The notes: generated by a model from the letters alone, not told the origin. A stretch of DNA of 64,000 bases from Synaphobranchus kaupii (GCA_029718625.1 CM056383.1:66154849-66218848); one strand, 5' to 3'. Counted from the stretch's first letter, positions 12,998-25,021 are shown. Translations and numbers: made by a program.

Positions 12998-13313
12998 GGG
13001 CAATGCGGTGGTGCAGCGGACAAAGGCGCAGACCCCCTGTCTGTGCGGTTGCACCCCGAGGATCAGGGGCTCGATTCCCGATCCTGCCAGATCCGAGCAA
13101 GGCCGGTGGCCCAAGGGAGTGGCAATCGGTGGGGTGGGGTGGGGTGGGGTGGGGTGGGGTGGGGGGACTCGAAGGGAAAGCACCCTCCTCCTGCCACCGG
13201 ACAAAGGGGCCATACCAGCGACTCCCTAGCGGTTGCTACATGGGGGGAATTGAATTGCATAGGGTTCAGGCTACCAAATTGGGAGAAAAAGGAAAAATCA
13301 GGAAAAAATAAAA
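12998..13313 (+). mobile_element. tRNA-derived SINE, family 1, copy 2
   Basis: The head GGGCAATGCGGTGGTGCAGCGG contains the A-box-like part of a tRNA gene, and GGGGCTCGATTCCCGATCC is the B box; together they form an internal RNA polymerase III promoter. The body and the 3' end (GGCTACCAAATTGGGAGAAAAA) match copies 1 and 3. A run of six GGGGT units sits inside (13131-13160). The flanks resemble each other (AGAGGTCTCC before, AGAGGTACTCC after) and probably represent an imperfect target duplication. Confidence 0.9.
13131..13160 (+). repeat. (GGGGT)6 minisatellite inside the SINE
   Basis: Six tandem GGGGT units followed by a G run. The copy at 55317-55690 has only a short G-rich stretch at this place, so the expansion is private to this copy. 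The G-rich strand could form a quadruplex. Confidence 0.9.
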
Positions 13314-14151
13314 AAGAGGTACTCCTAGGTCCTCAAGCTATTCTATCAGCCTTCGCAGAGCAAGCCAACATAAGATTGCCAGTTGTGAATCGATAAGGAT
13401 TAAAGGATAGGTCAACTTTTTTTCAACCCAGGCCCTATTGAAATGCTGTTTCCCATCATGTATAATCGTGCTTTAGTATTGAGAAACTTAACCCTCAGAT
13501 GCAACTTCTCAGTGAGTTTAAACGTACTCCAATGGGGCAAGTAGTTAGGCCTTCAAAAGCCGTCATAAAAATCCTTTAAAAAAATCTCCTTTACTTATCA
13601 AACTGTGTGGTAAGTAAACGTGGTAGAATTTTGTCGCCCAACACCAAGATTCTTAGATTTTTTAAGGATATCTCAAATTGCATCTTGATCTCAATCATTG
13701 ATTATTATTATAACACTTGGCCGTCTGCCATCAAGTGTCCACGTAAACGTAGGCGTTGGCTCTCTTTATAATCTTGGAAGACTCGCAAAGTGCCTTTTTA
13801 CAAGCATTTTTAGCCTGCTTACAGATTGCATTTGAGTTCAACATTTCAGTGAATTGAAGTTTATATCTCAAATATTTTGTGATTATGTTTAAAAAACTAA
13901 TTTTAATACAGTATATAAGCCGTATTTTGGTCCGCGAGACATTCACTTTCCCTATAGTGATGGCGGGTCACACTTATGTCTCCAAGTAACTAGTCGTCTG
14001 ACTGAGCTGCCTTGTTTTGCAATACATCATTTCACATTGCATAAGCACTAAGGTGTTTTTTTCTGAAATTCTTGTTGGGCCAGTTTTGGGATAGATTTGA
14101 ACTGAATCTGTTGATTTGATTTGAACCTGGAAAGTCAGAATTAAATCTGGC
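13314..14151. other. No gene seen
   Basis: AT-rich. The segment from about 13395 (AAAGGATAGGTCAACTTTTT) resembles the end of a fish miniature element, but no matching right end was identified. Confidence 0.35.
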
Positions 14152-14280
14152 AACCCTGCTGCCTCCTCGCAGTGGGTCTCAGCCATATTCCCTAAACCCT
14201 GCTGCCTCCTCGCAGTGGGTCTCAGCCATATTCCCTAAACCCTGCTGCCTCCTCGCAGTGGGTCTCAGCCATATTCCCTA
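14152..14280. repeat. Three-copy tandem array, 43-bp unit
   Basis: Units start at 14152, 14195 and 14238 (AACCCTGCTGCCTCCTCGCA and so on) and look identical as read, which implies recent expansion or strong homogenisation. Confidence 0.95.
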
Positions 14281-14309
14281 GTTGTACTTTTTAAATGGTC
14301 TTTTAACCC

Positions 14310-15425
14310 CTTAGGGCCAGATTCAGAGATGGCCAACTTAAGTCATGCGCTTAAGTGCCTCTCCTGCGCGGATTTAACGCTAGATGAAATATGCCGCATT
14401 ATAACCTGAGCTACGCGGGTGTGTTTCTTGAAATGTGGGTGGCACAGGGAATGATATTGTGATGACCTGTTTCTTGTATCTTCCTCCTGGGTTGCCAGCT
14501 TTCTACAAAAAAAATGTGGGGGTGTACATTTTCAACGTGTCAGTGACATTGCCTTTAATAACCGCATTTGCCTTTGTAAAATCCTAGGTTTGTGCATCGT
14601 AGTTGCTCTTGCATAATGGGGAAGGCAGTGAACGTATTAATCCGTCGCATTGATAAAATGATCATAGCTCCTATTGACGACTTGGATATACCCATCACAC
14701 AATCAAAATAAATAATCGCTGGACAGTGGTTGCACACAGTACTATTAAGTAAACAAATACATCATTGGATTTACTGAGAAAAAAAGATTTAAAAATCTAA
14801 TCTTTTTTTAAAGATTTATCTAATAAAGTCATGTAGCCTACGGTGGTTGAACACAATAGCCTATATGCAACGTCTTCAATAATTTTGTAGAAGCTGTGCT
14901 GACACAAATCGTCTCTCTGTCAAAGCGAATATGATTCAGACATTGTTTATCAATTAATCCATCTAATATGTGTCTGGTATGATATACCAGATGGTCAATC
15001 ATAGCCTACTTTTACATATTTTTCTTTTTATGACAACTCTTTGATAATTGCAAGTTAGCTATGCAAGGGAAAATATGACCAATATTATCTCCAAAGAACA
15101 TGCACTCATTCTAATATCCATTTATGCAAAAGATGCTGTATTTTTCATAATAATCAATTGGCGGCGCTAGACATAAACTACCTTTTATCCAAACAAAGTT
15201 GCGTGGAAAAAAATGATTAAGTGAAAATTCTGAATAAGCGTATCTTGCAGACACGCCTCATTTTCATCAAATCTCCACCCCGTGCGCGTAATGCCGTGTA
15301 TCTACTGGAGAGACGCTTAAAACAGCGGATAAGTCAAATGTCTGAATCACAAATAGCTTAAGCTACGTGGAATTTCAGGAGTAAGTCCCATTTGCGCGTG
15401 CTTATCTCAACTCTGAATCTGGCCC
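14310..15425. mobile_element. Inverted-repeat DNA element flanked by a 15-bp direct repeat
   Basis: The left side reads GGGCCAGATTCAGAG from 14314. The right end at 15425, reverse-complemented, starts with the same 15 bases. The flanks are identical: ATGGTCTTTTAACCC at 14295-14309 and 15426-15440. Four extra bases (CTTA) lie between the left duplication and the left inverted repeat. No transposase is encoded in the 1.1-kb interior. The duplication is longer than that of the common cut-and-paste superfamilies, so I cannot assign one. A non-autonomous element is the simplest reading. Confidence 0.75.
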
Positions 15426-15440
15426 ATGGTCTTTTAACCC

Positions 15441-16011
15441 GGAAGTGGTTTAGTTTATTAGCATTCATTTGGATTTTTTATGGTGAAATTTTCTCTCTGG
15501 TCACAAAATATACAGATTAAAAGTGTTAATACTTCTATCTCTATAAACCATTTTATAGTCCCAATAATGGTTCCCTAATTTTGTAACAATAAAACAGGCT
15601 CAAACAGTTGCAAAAATAAAATCTTTTTGGCAAGAAAATTTTTTTTGTGGCAAGAAAAAAACTTCCACTTAATTTACAATTCTATTACTTTGTTTCAGAA
15701 ATACTTGGAGTAATTCTGACTCTTGTGAAACAAACCCCTAAGGGTTTCTTTACAGAAGAGGCCAGGATTATGGCTGTTGTCAAAGGGTTTCAAGTAATTT
15801 TGGGCTTGTGTTCAAAAACGGTGGTGCTTGAGAAGGGGTTAATGGCAAAATAGTGGAATAAATTAACTTCATTAAAGGGAATACGGCAAATGTACTATTA
15901 AAGCACAACTAAACTTTGAGGGAATTTGTCGCTCTCCATTCACTTATATGGGGCTGTTAAAACGGTCTCAAAATGCCACTTCTAGCACGTATACAACCGC
16001 GAAAGTAATGT
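15441..16011. other. No gene seen
   Basis: AT-rich. A 68-codon frame at 15647-15853 has no recognisable motif. Confidence 0.4.
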
Positions 16012-16137
16012 CCCCCCCCCCCCCCCCCCCCCCCCCCAGCCACATTGTCTTGCCACATATGCTCTCACACACACACACACACACACACACACGCGCACAC
16101 ACACACACACACGCACACACACACACACACACACACA
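16012..16137. repeat. C26 homopolymer plus (CA)n microsatellite
   Basis: An uninterrupted run of 26 C residues (16012-16037) is followed by a CA tract with a few CG interruptions (about 16066-16137). Homopolymers of this length are prone to assembly error. Confidence 0.95.
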
Positions 16138-16900
16138 TATGAAAAATAGTGAATAATGGTATCCCTGAGAAACACGTCTTTATGGCTGGTTAGTCAGTTA
16201 CAAGCAGATAAAAAAAAGATTACAACGTTCTTCAACTGTGCAGAAGTAATTTAGTTTCTCAAATACTCATTTTCTTTTTTACATGGCATCCATTTTTAAT
16301 GATTCTTTTTATTTTTATTTTTTACAATTATATTAAATCCAACAAAGGGATTTAAAGGGGAATTCCAGAGGAAAAACAACATTAACCTTGTTTAACAGAT
16401 CAACGCGCAACTGATTAAGTCTTTCTTGGTGGCTGGCCAAGACAATCTGAACAGAATTATTGGCAGCTAAAGGTGCAAATGTATACATCTACCTTTCCTC
16501 ATTTTTTGAAAAACTACAGTTGGCGGGTAAGTTGAATTTGGGGGTACCTCCCTTGCTAGGTGAAGCAGGGTTGATCAAACTCACAGAGAGAGCGGCTGTG
16601 AGTTTAGAGCCCAATCTACTGCGTCCAGTGTAGCCTACTGTGTACTAGCATACTGTATACTGGTGACGTTCTTTCATTAGAACTGTAGTGGCTAGCTTGC
16701 CAGCGAGTGATATTAGCCTCTCGAAGAGCGGCTTCCAGGATTAGTAGTAACGTCCAGCCCCTCCTACTCCGTAGGAGTGGCAACCTGTGACTGCCGTTGT
16801 CTGACACCCGCCCATAAACTGTGAGCCCCTGGCCATTGTAGTCCACAGTAAAGCAGGTACCTGGTGCATGTACAGTAACGTTCCCTGATTTTAAATGTTT
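16138..16900. other. Possible decayed repeat, no gene
   Basis: The segment beginning at about 16354 (TTAAAGGGGAATTCCAGAGG) resembles the start of a common type of fish miniature element. No partner end was found. Confidence 0.3.
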
Positions 16901-16976
16901 AATTCTTCATACTAAAACGGAGGAGTACGCCTGTTTTTAATTCTTCATACTAAAACGGAGGAGTACACCTGTTTTT
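16901..16976. repeat. Two-copy tandem duplication, 38-bp unit
   Basis: AATTCTTCATACTAAAACGG and what follows occurs at 16901 and 16939, with a single G/A difference in the copies (GTACGCC versus GTACACC). Confidence 0.95.
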
Positions 16977-17066
16977 AATCTTTTTTAACCAGTGTATATT
17001 GCTACAACCTGTCTTATCACCTATGTATGTGTCTTGTCATTGCAATATTGTGTTTATAACTGTATG

Positions 17067-17260
17067 TACAGTGATATAAAAAAGAAAGTACACCCTCTTT
17101 CAATTATATGGTTTTACATATTAGGGCATAATTAACCCTCATCCAGTCCTCACCAAGTCCTTACAGTATAAATCTAACTTTGTGACAAATAACACGTAAC
17201 AGATTTTACTTTGTCAAATTTTGTATCAAATTATTCATTACTCCTAAACACAGGAAGAGG
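17067..17260 (+). mobile_element. Probable Tc1/mariner end fragment
   Basis: The sequence starts TACAGTGATATAAAAAAGAAAG and continues with GTACACCCTCTTTCAATTAT, wording I recognise as typical of the ends of vertebrate Tc1 elements. No second end and no transposase are present, so it is a one-ended remnant. The call rests on recognition only. Confidence 0.4.
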
Positions 17261-18899
17261 TGTATGACAAAAGGATGATGAAAATGTCACTGGGAGATGA
17301 CTGATACTGACCCAGATGGCACAAATGTAACTGATGAATATCAGCGATGTCATAGCTTAATCTACTGACATAGTCGGCAAGGCAACAGCGACACAAATTA
17401 GGATAGAAGACGTTCTGCCATAGAAGTGGTAGGTTTATTAAATGTTCTGTCTACAAAGGGAATTATAATCAAATTCAACACAGGTAAGTCCATCCCTGCT
17501 CCTGGCAAATACAGAATGTATAAAAACAGATTCACAGATCTGTACATTCAGCTGATGCTATGTGCACCACTCGATATTTACTGAAGAAACTCAGCAGTGC
17601 TCCACTTGGGAATCAATAGAACAGCCATGGTGCTGCAAGTCCAGTTCCCTAACCACTATGTTACCATGCTGTCTGCATTGTGGACATTGTCTAACATGTC
17701 TGCATTTGGCCTTTGGTTTTAAAAAGCATTGCTCACAAATAAAATAACGGGACCCATTTTCATTCATAGAAAATAAAAAAAAATAAAAAATAAAGTCGTG
17801 TTAAAATACTTTTGTATTTGTTTAGTAAAAATTAATAAAATATGTTTATGTTTAACTGATAGTTCTAAATATGCAGCTTTGATAACAATACATATTCATA
17901 CATAAATTGATTGATCGATGACCGTAAGGCATACTTGTGTCGAAACACAAGCATAAAGCCAACTGAGGTCCCTTATTATTCCTTAGCAAGGTAGCACATG
18001 CGCTCCCAGTGGGGTTCCTGCAGTTGGGAAAATGCAGTTGCTAAGGTATTCCTATCTGTACGCAGAGCATTTCACACCAGACTGCTTTGAGGGCTGCACC
18101 TGATTTCACGATGAATTGAAGGAAAGTCACAGGCGGCTGAAGCTTGGACCGGTACCATGTTTCCCCACATCAGATAGCATTAACCTGCCAGACACATGAT
18201 CGGCCGCCGAAAAAAGAGGGTTAGTCGACAATAGCTCGCTACAATAATATGTATGGAGCTCGCGCTATTTTTTATCAAGAACCCAGGGACACTGAACCTG
18301 ACAGATGTGGAAATAAACAGGACAGTTAAATGAGTGACGTTTGTAATTTAATAAAGCTATTAGCGCTATTGATTGTGACAGTTACTCATTGCTACTACTT
18401 ACATAGATAACTACATTTCTGTTTGATGATAAAACAACTCTGAGTCATTGACACTTTTAACTATGGGAATGAACAACAGGACATTCATTCAAATTCAAAT
18501 CAAATATCGTCAACTAAAAACCATAGGCAACAAAGTTCTCAAATGTTTATGGAATGGAGATAATATACAGATTATCTGTTCCATTATTACAATTTCACTG
18601 CTTCAGTCATGGCGACCTGATTCACGTGTGCCAGCAGCCTCTGATTTGGGAGGTGAAATAGACAAGATATGTTCCACCAAAGCTATCTAAAAAAAACTTT
18701 CACCTTTTCTATAAATAAATAAATTAACAGTTTGAACAAGGTAGGCACTGCTTATACTGATTGCCCGGTGTAATCATTCAAGGGGTCATCTCAATAAGAG
18801 ATCATTAATTTATATTATTATGTAATTTAGCACGTGCATAGCAAAGATATTATTCCCACCCACATTATTCCGAGGGATAAATTGCAGCCTTTGAAAGCA
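17261..18899. other. No gene or bounded repeat seen
   Basis: AT-rich with only short open frames. An A-rich low-complexity tract lies at about 17770-17790. Confidence 0.4.
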
Positions 18900-19360
18900 G
18901 CATGTAATTATCTCCACCAACAAGTTGACAGGTTATATTTTCGCCCTTTCCGTCCATGCCTGTTAGCAGGATATCTCCAAAATTTATGAAACAGATTTGC
19001 GTGAAACTTTGTGGAAGGCTTGGTCACGGGTCACTAATTGGTCGCTAATTAACTTTTCACCCCGATTGGTCAAAGTGGGTGTCCAAGTGGGTATGACAGT
19101 GGGCTTTTCACAAAAAGGCATGTGACTTCTGAACAGATTCACATAACAACATAGAACTTTGTGGAAATGTTAATCAGGGGGCAAGGACGGAATGATTAAC
19201 TTTCACACTAATTGACCAAAAGGCGTGTGGCTTCTCACAGAATATATATAACTTATATATTGGGGGGGGGTGTGTGGCATATGGCATATGACAGTGGACA
19301 TGGACATGGCTTCTCACAAAAAGGCATAAAATATCCGAACGAATTCACATAACACCATGA
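18900..19360. repeat. Probable decayed dispersed repeat
   Basis: Related motifs recur within it: 'gaaactttgtggaa' near 19004 and the similar 'gaactttgtggaaatg' near 19156; 'aaaaaggcat' at about 19114 and 19318; and CTTCTCACA twice. The opening (TCCGTCCATGCCTGTTAGCAGG) resembles a common fish interspersed repeat. No ends were found. Confidence 0.35.
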
Positions 19361-19739
19361 AACTTCAGAAGGGGCGTGCTGGAGAACTCGACCACTGAAC
19401 AAATATAGTGCTGCTTGGACTGCAATGCAAAGGGGTGCTGCAATAACCAATTGAAATGCTTAAGAGTGGCTATAATGTAAACAGGCATATCCCATGCCTG
19501 ATTTGAGATACAGCCATGAAAACGCTTTGTTGGTGAGCATTCAACATCTACACAAGAGATAATTACTAGGAAACTATCCACCACACAATCTATTTCTTTC
19601 CAGTCCAGCAAAAATGGGGATCAACACAATGAACTACAGATTTTTTCAGTTGATTTCTGTCAGGAGAACAAGAGGGCATATGTGGAAATATGCTCAATTT
19701 AAATTCCACAGATCAGGGAGTTTTTTTTTGTTTTGTTCT

Positions 19740-19840
19740 TTTTTTACATAGAGAATTAGCAATGTGTGGAATAACTTACCCAATACCCTCATTGCATTCA
19801 AGTCCAGGCTTAATGCGATCTACAGGGGAGCAAGGGGGAG
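19740..19840 (+). pseudogene. Possible LINE reverse-transcriptase C-terminal scrap
   Basis: In one plus-strand frame from about 19758 the codons read NVWNNLPNTLIAFKSRLN. This matches the 'W-N-L-P ... FK-RL' signature that closes ORF2 in several non-LTR retrotransposon clades. Only about 25 codons are recognisable and no flanking reverse-transcriptase motif survives, so clade and boundaries are unresolved. Confidence 0.4.
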
Positions 19841-20024
19841 TTTAGCTCCTCTTAATAAGACATGAGCTCCCCTGAATACATAATTTGGTCAATTTTGGGA
19901 GTTCACCAGAATATTAATTGGCAATTTGTTTTGGCAGTTTTTACTACGCACATCTACGTTTTATTTTCTACATCTTTAAACTATGTTATAATGGCAATAC
20001 AAACTATATAGAGACATCTATACA

Positions 20025-20026
<2 letters not shown>

Positions 20027-20077
<51 letters not shown>
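20027..20077. repeat. (GT)n microsatellite
   Basis: About 25 uninterrupted GT units. They create spurious Cys/Val-rich and Thr/His-rich open frames on both strands. Confidence 0.98.
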
Positions 20078-20079
<2 letters not shown>

Positions 20080-20841
20080 ATCAGGTTCATGCTTACGGTT
20101 ATTCGTAAGCATACACACAACCCCTCCCCAAATACAACACAGAAGAAAGTCATTTTCCAGTCCATCTCTAAAGCAATGTGTCATCATCAGCGAAATGTTA
20201 TTTTTTCTTTTTTCTTTCATTTTCCTCGTTTAGGCCTTGTACCCAAAAATATGTCAAAAAGAAAACAAGTGAGCTTATTTGCAAATATGGATTTACTAAA
20301 CACCCAAAGTTGAATGATAAAGCCGAGGAGACATCCACCACTGCTAGCTTGGCCGCTAACACCACGCCACCTTCCCTCCACTGCTGACATCTCTACAAAT
20401 GGCATTTCCTTCGTGTGCTATTATTGGCCATTATATTACTCCTCTGGCCACACTTTCGACCTTTTCTGTGTGCCATGAAGCTATTGCGTTCTATCCCATT
20501 TGGCCATTTGCTTGGTTATTTATGTGAAAGGTTGCTGCATAACTATTATTATATTTAAGGTTATTTATCAGATGTGGTGAAAGGAATTATACACGCGTAG
20601 GCAATTTGTATTCTTGGAACTTGGTGTGCTGTCAAAAGAAGTTTTTGTCTACTGATGCAGTTAGAAAACCTTAATTAACTGTTATGCATTCTGTTTTTTT
20701 TTTTTTTCCCCCCTCAGCATTACATTTTAGAATCTTTCTGAAATTAAACTGTATCTGAAATTATGACTCAATGCTTAGCACTGGACTCAAACTGGCATTT
20801 TGAACCTACTTCCAATTGAATAATTACTTTTCCCTGACGTC

Positions 20842-21490
20842 TTGGGGAGTTTCAAGAGTCTAGTCAAGTTGAGTCAACAAATCATTTTTAACAGTGATTA
20901 TAAATCATTTAAGGACAAATTATTACCCCCTCTGCTAGCTATGTTTGTGGAATCTTTTGATGTTTGCCATTTACATCCATCACTAGGGAATGCTCTTATA
21001 ATTTTCACTTTGAAACCTGACACACCACCTAAAAAGTGTGAATCATTCCGCCCCATTTTATTATAGCAAAAGCACTTGCAAGAAGTCATGAGAATCGCCT
21101 TGCACCCCCTCGATTAATATTGTTTCATATTGAAGATGTAAAATTATCTTCCTAAACCTGCCCTTACCACTTCAGAAAGTGCAACTTTGGAACATCACAA
21201 ATTTCCATGTTTTACAGAATAATGGTATTTGGAGCCCACGAAACCTTTGATAGTAAAAGAATGGCATGGTGTGAAGACGTAAATGACGATATAACCGAGG
21301 AAGAGTGGGAGATTTGTCACGGTTATAAACTATAAACACACATTTTGAAGTGCTTCAATATAAATGGATAGTGAGAATGTATATTACACCATCGCTAATG
21401 CGCCATTTTAATTCCAATACCCCGACCTATGTATTAAATGTGGAACAGAGAAGGGCACCCTATTTCACTATTGCCGTGGGTTTTCTGCCC
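20842..21490 (+). pseudogene. Decayed L1/Tx1-type LINE ORF2 fragment
   Basis: Two separated pieces in plus-strand frames look like L1-type ORF2, a protein with endonuclease and reverse-transcriptase activity that copies its own RNA into the genome. The first (about 20890-21065) has a 'DKLLPPLL..F', 'LPPSL-like', 'ALIIF..KP' and 'C.SFRPILL' order, the region just before the catalytic reverse-transcriptase blocks. The second (about 21260-21480) has 'EEEWEICHGYK'-like sequence, 'QYKWIVRMYITPSLM', and a C-x2-C-x4-GT-x2-H cysteine/histidine cluster, the usual C-terminal region of L1-type ORF2. The YADD catalytic core between them is absent, and stops and frameshifts break the reading frame. It is dead and 5'- and internally deleted. 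The L1 clade is favoured over other LINE clades by the C-terminal motif. Confidence 0.6.
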
Positions 21491-21499
21491 TCCTTTATT

Positions 21500-22130
21500 T
21501 CTATGGTCATGCCTCCTCGGAGCGGCTAGAAGGGCGCCCTTGCGTTATTTTTCCGTCCTCCGCTCCAGGTCTTTGCTCTGACTTTCTTAATTCGCTGCAC
21601 CATGCCCTTGTTACCGGTCGGCCATATAAAACCAGTTTTGCCCTTTGTTCTGTGCTCAGTTGTTGTTGTCTTGTGACTTGGCCGGTAAAGGTATAGGACA
21701 CTGCTTTTTCTTGTTGTTTCAAATAAGAAAACGCTGGAAGAAAACCATTAACAAATTTAGTTAGGTTTAGATCTTAGGATCTCTTTTTCCTTTCGTTTGC
21801 TCTTTTCTTTCTGCTTTCTTTCTCCCTCCATTGGAGGGATACCTTTGTTTACCTCTCTTTCCCCTGCTTTCTTTATTGAAAGCGAGAGGTCTTTTATTTT
21901 TATTTTCCTACCACTCGTTTCTCAAGTCTATTCGCCCTGTTAGGGTTGTTTTCAGTTATTTTCTGTTTCATTCGCCTCCTTTGTTTTCCTCTCCTATTTT
22001 GAGCGCTCGAGGCGAATCCTCCCTTTCCCTCTTCGCGGATTTTTCCGCTTTTGTGGCTGTTCCTACGGGGATAGCTTCTAGACTCCTCTGTTGCGTTTGG
22101 GTCCCCGACACCACCCCTGTTATAACTACC
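21500..22130 (+). mobile_element. LTR-like block (candidate solo LTR fragment)
   Basis: A TATA-like CATATAAAACC (about 21623) is followed by several hundred bases of strongly pyrimidine-biased sequence, then TTTGGGTCC near 22100. The same architecture occurs at 58080-58705. No terminal TG...CA pair or target duplication was confirmed, so this is tentative. Confidence 0.3.
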
Positions 22131-22219
22131 TTTTGTGAATGGTACAATCCAAGAGTTTTGGAGGGAAGTGGTGAAACATCTGTCAACTGCTACCAATGCG
22201 AATATACCATGGTGCCCTA

Positions 22220-23139
22220 AACTATGTATTTTAGGTCTTTTTCCAACACACTGTAATTTAGGCAATAGCTATAAGGAAGGAATTGTTTTTACTTAATTCA
22301 TGCAAGGCATCTGATATCAAGGTTTTCCAATAGTACTAATAAATCAAGTAGAATTCAGTGGTTAAAAGGATTGTCACAATTCGTAGCGCTCGAAAAACCC
22401 ACCTGTGCAATTAGGAAGCAAGCTGCTGCTTTCCAAAAGATATGGGGTTTACTTATGGAATTTTTAGAAAGTGAACATTTTTTCTGCAGCCTTGAACTAA
22501 TATCTCCTGGTTTTTGCAAAAAACAAACTGTATTGGTGTCAAAGGAAATATAAAATACCTGTGTCTGTACGTACCTTTGTGTTTTGTTTTTTGTATGTTT
22601 CTTACAAGGGTCCAAAATTGCCTCCTTGATGCAATAGTTTTACAGGGAAAGAAAGTGGCCGATTTTGATTGGCCACAATGAAACCAAACCTCTACAACAC
22701 CCAGGGGTAATTGATTACTCTTAAACCAACCTCTTTTACAATTGTACTGCAGGTGCAATGCAGCCACGAGTCACAAAATTACCAAAATCGAGTTGGGCAT
22801 GCTTTAATTAGCCAACACCATTAGAGTTTTACCACTGCACCTTCACTGCAAACAACAGCTTTAAGAGAGATAATTATTTTAATGCTACAAAAATCTGAAT
22901 TAACATACATCCAAGGCTGTGGCTTTCAATGAAGGTCTGTGCCGTACAGACCAGATGGCGTCTCATTAGCGTGCACCAGTGTGTCAGTTGTTACAATCTT
23001 TCTCAATTAGGCTCCAGGATTGCACATTATACAGTTGTTTACCAATATTACACTGGCTTCAAAGGAGCTGACCCCAACATGCATACACTCATGCGCGTCA
23101 ATTATTAAAAATTATTGAAAATGATTGTAGCTGGCAGCC
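22220..23139. other. No gene seen; possible conserved non-coding block at 22790-23110
   Basis: Three overlapping frames up to 104 codons show no motif. The stretch 22790-23110 contains several TAAT-type sites and no repeat signature, the look of developmental regulatory DNA. That cannot be tested without comparison. Confidence 0.3.
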
Positions 23140-23455
23140 TCACACAGGTGATGCACAATTGGCTTCGTGTCGCCCCGGGGGATACAGGGGAGGGACTCAG
23201 TCACCGTGTTTAGCCGTGTTCATTGCTCGAGCGACCCCCTGTCGGCCGTCTGGGTGCCTGTGGCTTGCTCTCTGTGCACGCGTATGATTGAGTCTCCTCC
23301 AACCCTTCTCTGCGTGTGTCCGGGGAGATTCACGAGTTGTCTTCAGTCTCTCGAGCCAAGAGCAGGGGGCGTATATGAGCACACTTGTGCATAGTTAGCA
23401 AATTGGACATTCCAATGAGGGGGAGGGGTTTGGAGATGCCAAATTAAAAAATAAA
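23140..23455. repeat. GC-rich block, possible SINE-like repeat
   Basis: This block has much higher GC content than its flanks. It starts near CACAGGTGATGCACAATTGG and ends with CAAATTGGACATTCCAATGA and an A-rich tail. The abrupt composition change and the A-rich end suggest an inserted short retroelement. No clear target duplication was found. Confidence 0.4.
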
Positions 23456-23989
23456 TAACTAACAATATTGATGCAAAGTGCTCATGCATTAAAATCTAAT
23501 TTGTTATCCAAGTGTCACTATTCTTTGTATCCATTTACCATAATATTTTATTTATGCTGCATTTAACTTTAGTTAATTGAATTCTGTCTATTAAACACGC
23601 CATTTCTGTTTTTGAATTGAATTTATCAGATCAATGAATAATTATATGGGTTAGATAGCATGCACTGAAAAATATCATTGAGCTTTTATTCATTATCTAT
23701 CTGTGAAATCTTTAGTGTGTATATACTAATTACATTCATTGTTGAACAATATTTGAACTTTCTGTTTCCCCAAATAAATTGACTGTCCTACCATCTCTTC
23801 CTGTACCCTTTTACCCCTTTGAAATATGATACCAAATAATAATTAATAAAAAGATTGAACATGAAAGAGATCCAACCCCTGCCAAAATTAGTAGACCGGT
23901 AAACTGTTCTGTGTGATGTCAGAGCTGACCAACAGCTCTGAATTTGGAATGAACTTCCTCTTCACACTGGGACATTCAGCACTGATTGA

Positions 23990-24128
23990 TCTGGAGGATA
24001 TATTATACATATATATGTTTGTTTGTGTGTTGTGGGTCTGCCCCACTGTCTATGTCTTTTTTGTTGTTGCTGGTGGATACAACTGAAGTTCCTTTTCGGG
24101 AAAATAAAAGTTCTATTCTATTCTATAT
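23990..24128 (+). mobile_element. LINE 3' end with (TTCTA)n tail, copy 1
   Basis: The sequence TGTGTTGTGGGTCTGCCCC followed by TTTTTTGTTGTTGCTG and GGGAAAATAAAAG ends in a TTCTA repeat. The same block occurs in inverted orientation at 59694-59830. A shared 3' end closed by a short tandem repeat is the mark of LINE insertion. The 5' limit is unclear because the upstream sequence is not shared with the other copy. Confidence 0.65.
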
Positions 24129-24510
24129 GGCACCAGCACAACTGTTTTTGTGCTGCTCTTCTTCAAGCGGTTCATCTCTTCCTATGTTCTTATCAGCACA
24201 AATACAAAGGAGTCTGGCCTCACCCATATTTATTATGATTATATTTATTATATTTTCATCATAAAAGCACCTAGACTGTTTGGAGCATATGCAATTCAAT
24301 GAAACCCTTCAGATGAATCCAGCACTACTTTGTTCTCACTATATCTATATAAGTGAGAGGTTCATTTAAATGTTTTCATGGAGTGACTGACTCCATGGAT
24401 TCATTATAGCTAATTAGTTAACATAAATTGCACATATTTGTAGTTAAAATGCAGTTTGGGTCACACATTTCAAGCACCCCTGATTCAGTTCAGTGTTCTC
24501 TGTAGCATGG

Positions 24511-24940
24511 GTAGATACACTTTACATCCACAGATTCATGTTAGCAAACTATAGTGTTGGCAAGTCAGTTAGGACATCTACTTTGTGCATGACACAAGTC
24601 ATTTTTCCAACAATTGTTTAGACAGATTATTTCACTTTTAATTCATTATGTCACAATTCCAGTGGGTCAGAAGTTTCCATACACTAAGTTGACTGTGCCT
24701 TTAAATTTTTAATATTTGGTCACATATCCTTTGCATGCCATGACTTCCTGATGTCTGTGACCCAACAACATCAAAAGACTCTTGATATCTTATTTTCTGG
24801 TACTCTTACAAGCGATACTATAATGTCTCTATAACGTGCATTTGAATGGATCGCTATGGGAATTGGGAGGTGGGACTAGATTAAGCTGTAAATTATACTG
24901 GAACAGTATGGAATACATGATTGGTAAAATGGCTGTAAGT
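24511..24940 (+). mobile_element. Tc1-derived composite element, copy 1
   Basis: From GCAAACTATAGTGTTGGCAA through TCACAATTCCAGTGGGTCAG and TACACTAAGTTGACTGTGCC the sequence follows the left inverted-repeat/direct-repeat region of Sleeping Beauty-type Tc1 elements. About 240 bp of unrelated sequence follows (TTTGCATGCCATGACTTCC onward). The same arrangement occurs at 47899-48367. The outermost terminal repeat is damaged in this copy, and no transposase or right end is present. Confidence 0.7.
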
Positions 24941-25021
24941 CAACAAGGGTCTGAGGTATCAAACAAGCCTCAAACCATCACTCTGCTGCCAGATATGCAG
25001 TAGATATGGATGGATCACTTT

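Noticed and set aside
12931..13396. Frames of 126 and 142 codons
   Set aside because: They lie across the SINE; the tRNA-like head and GGGGT run give spurious open frames.
15948..16142. Pro- and Thr/His-rich frame
   Set aside because: Produced by the C26 run and the CA microsatellite.
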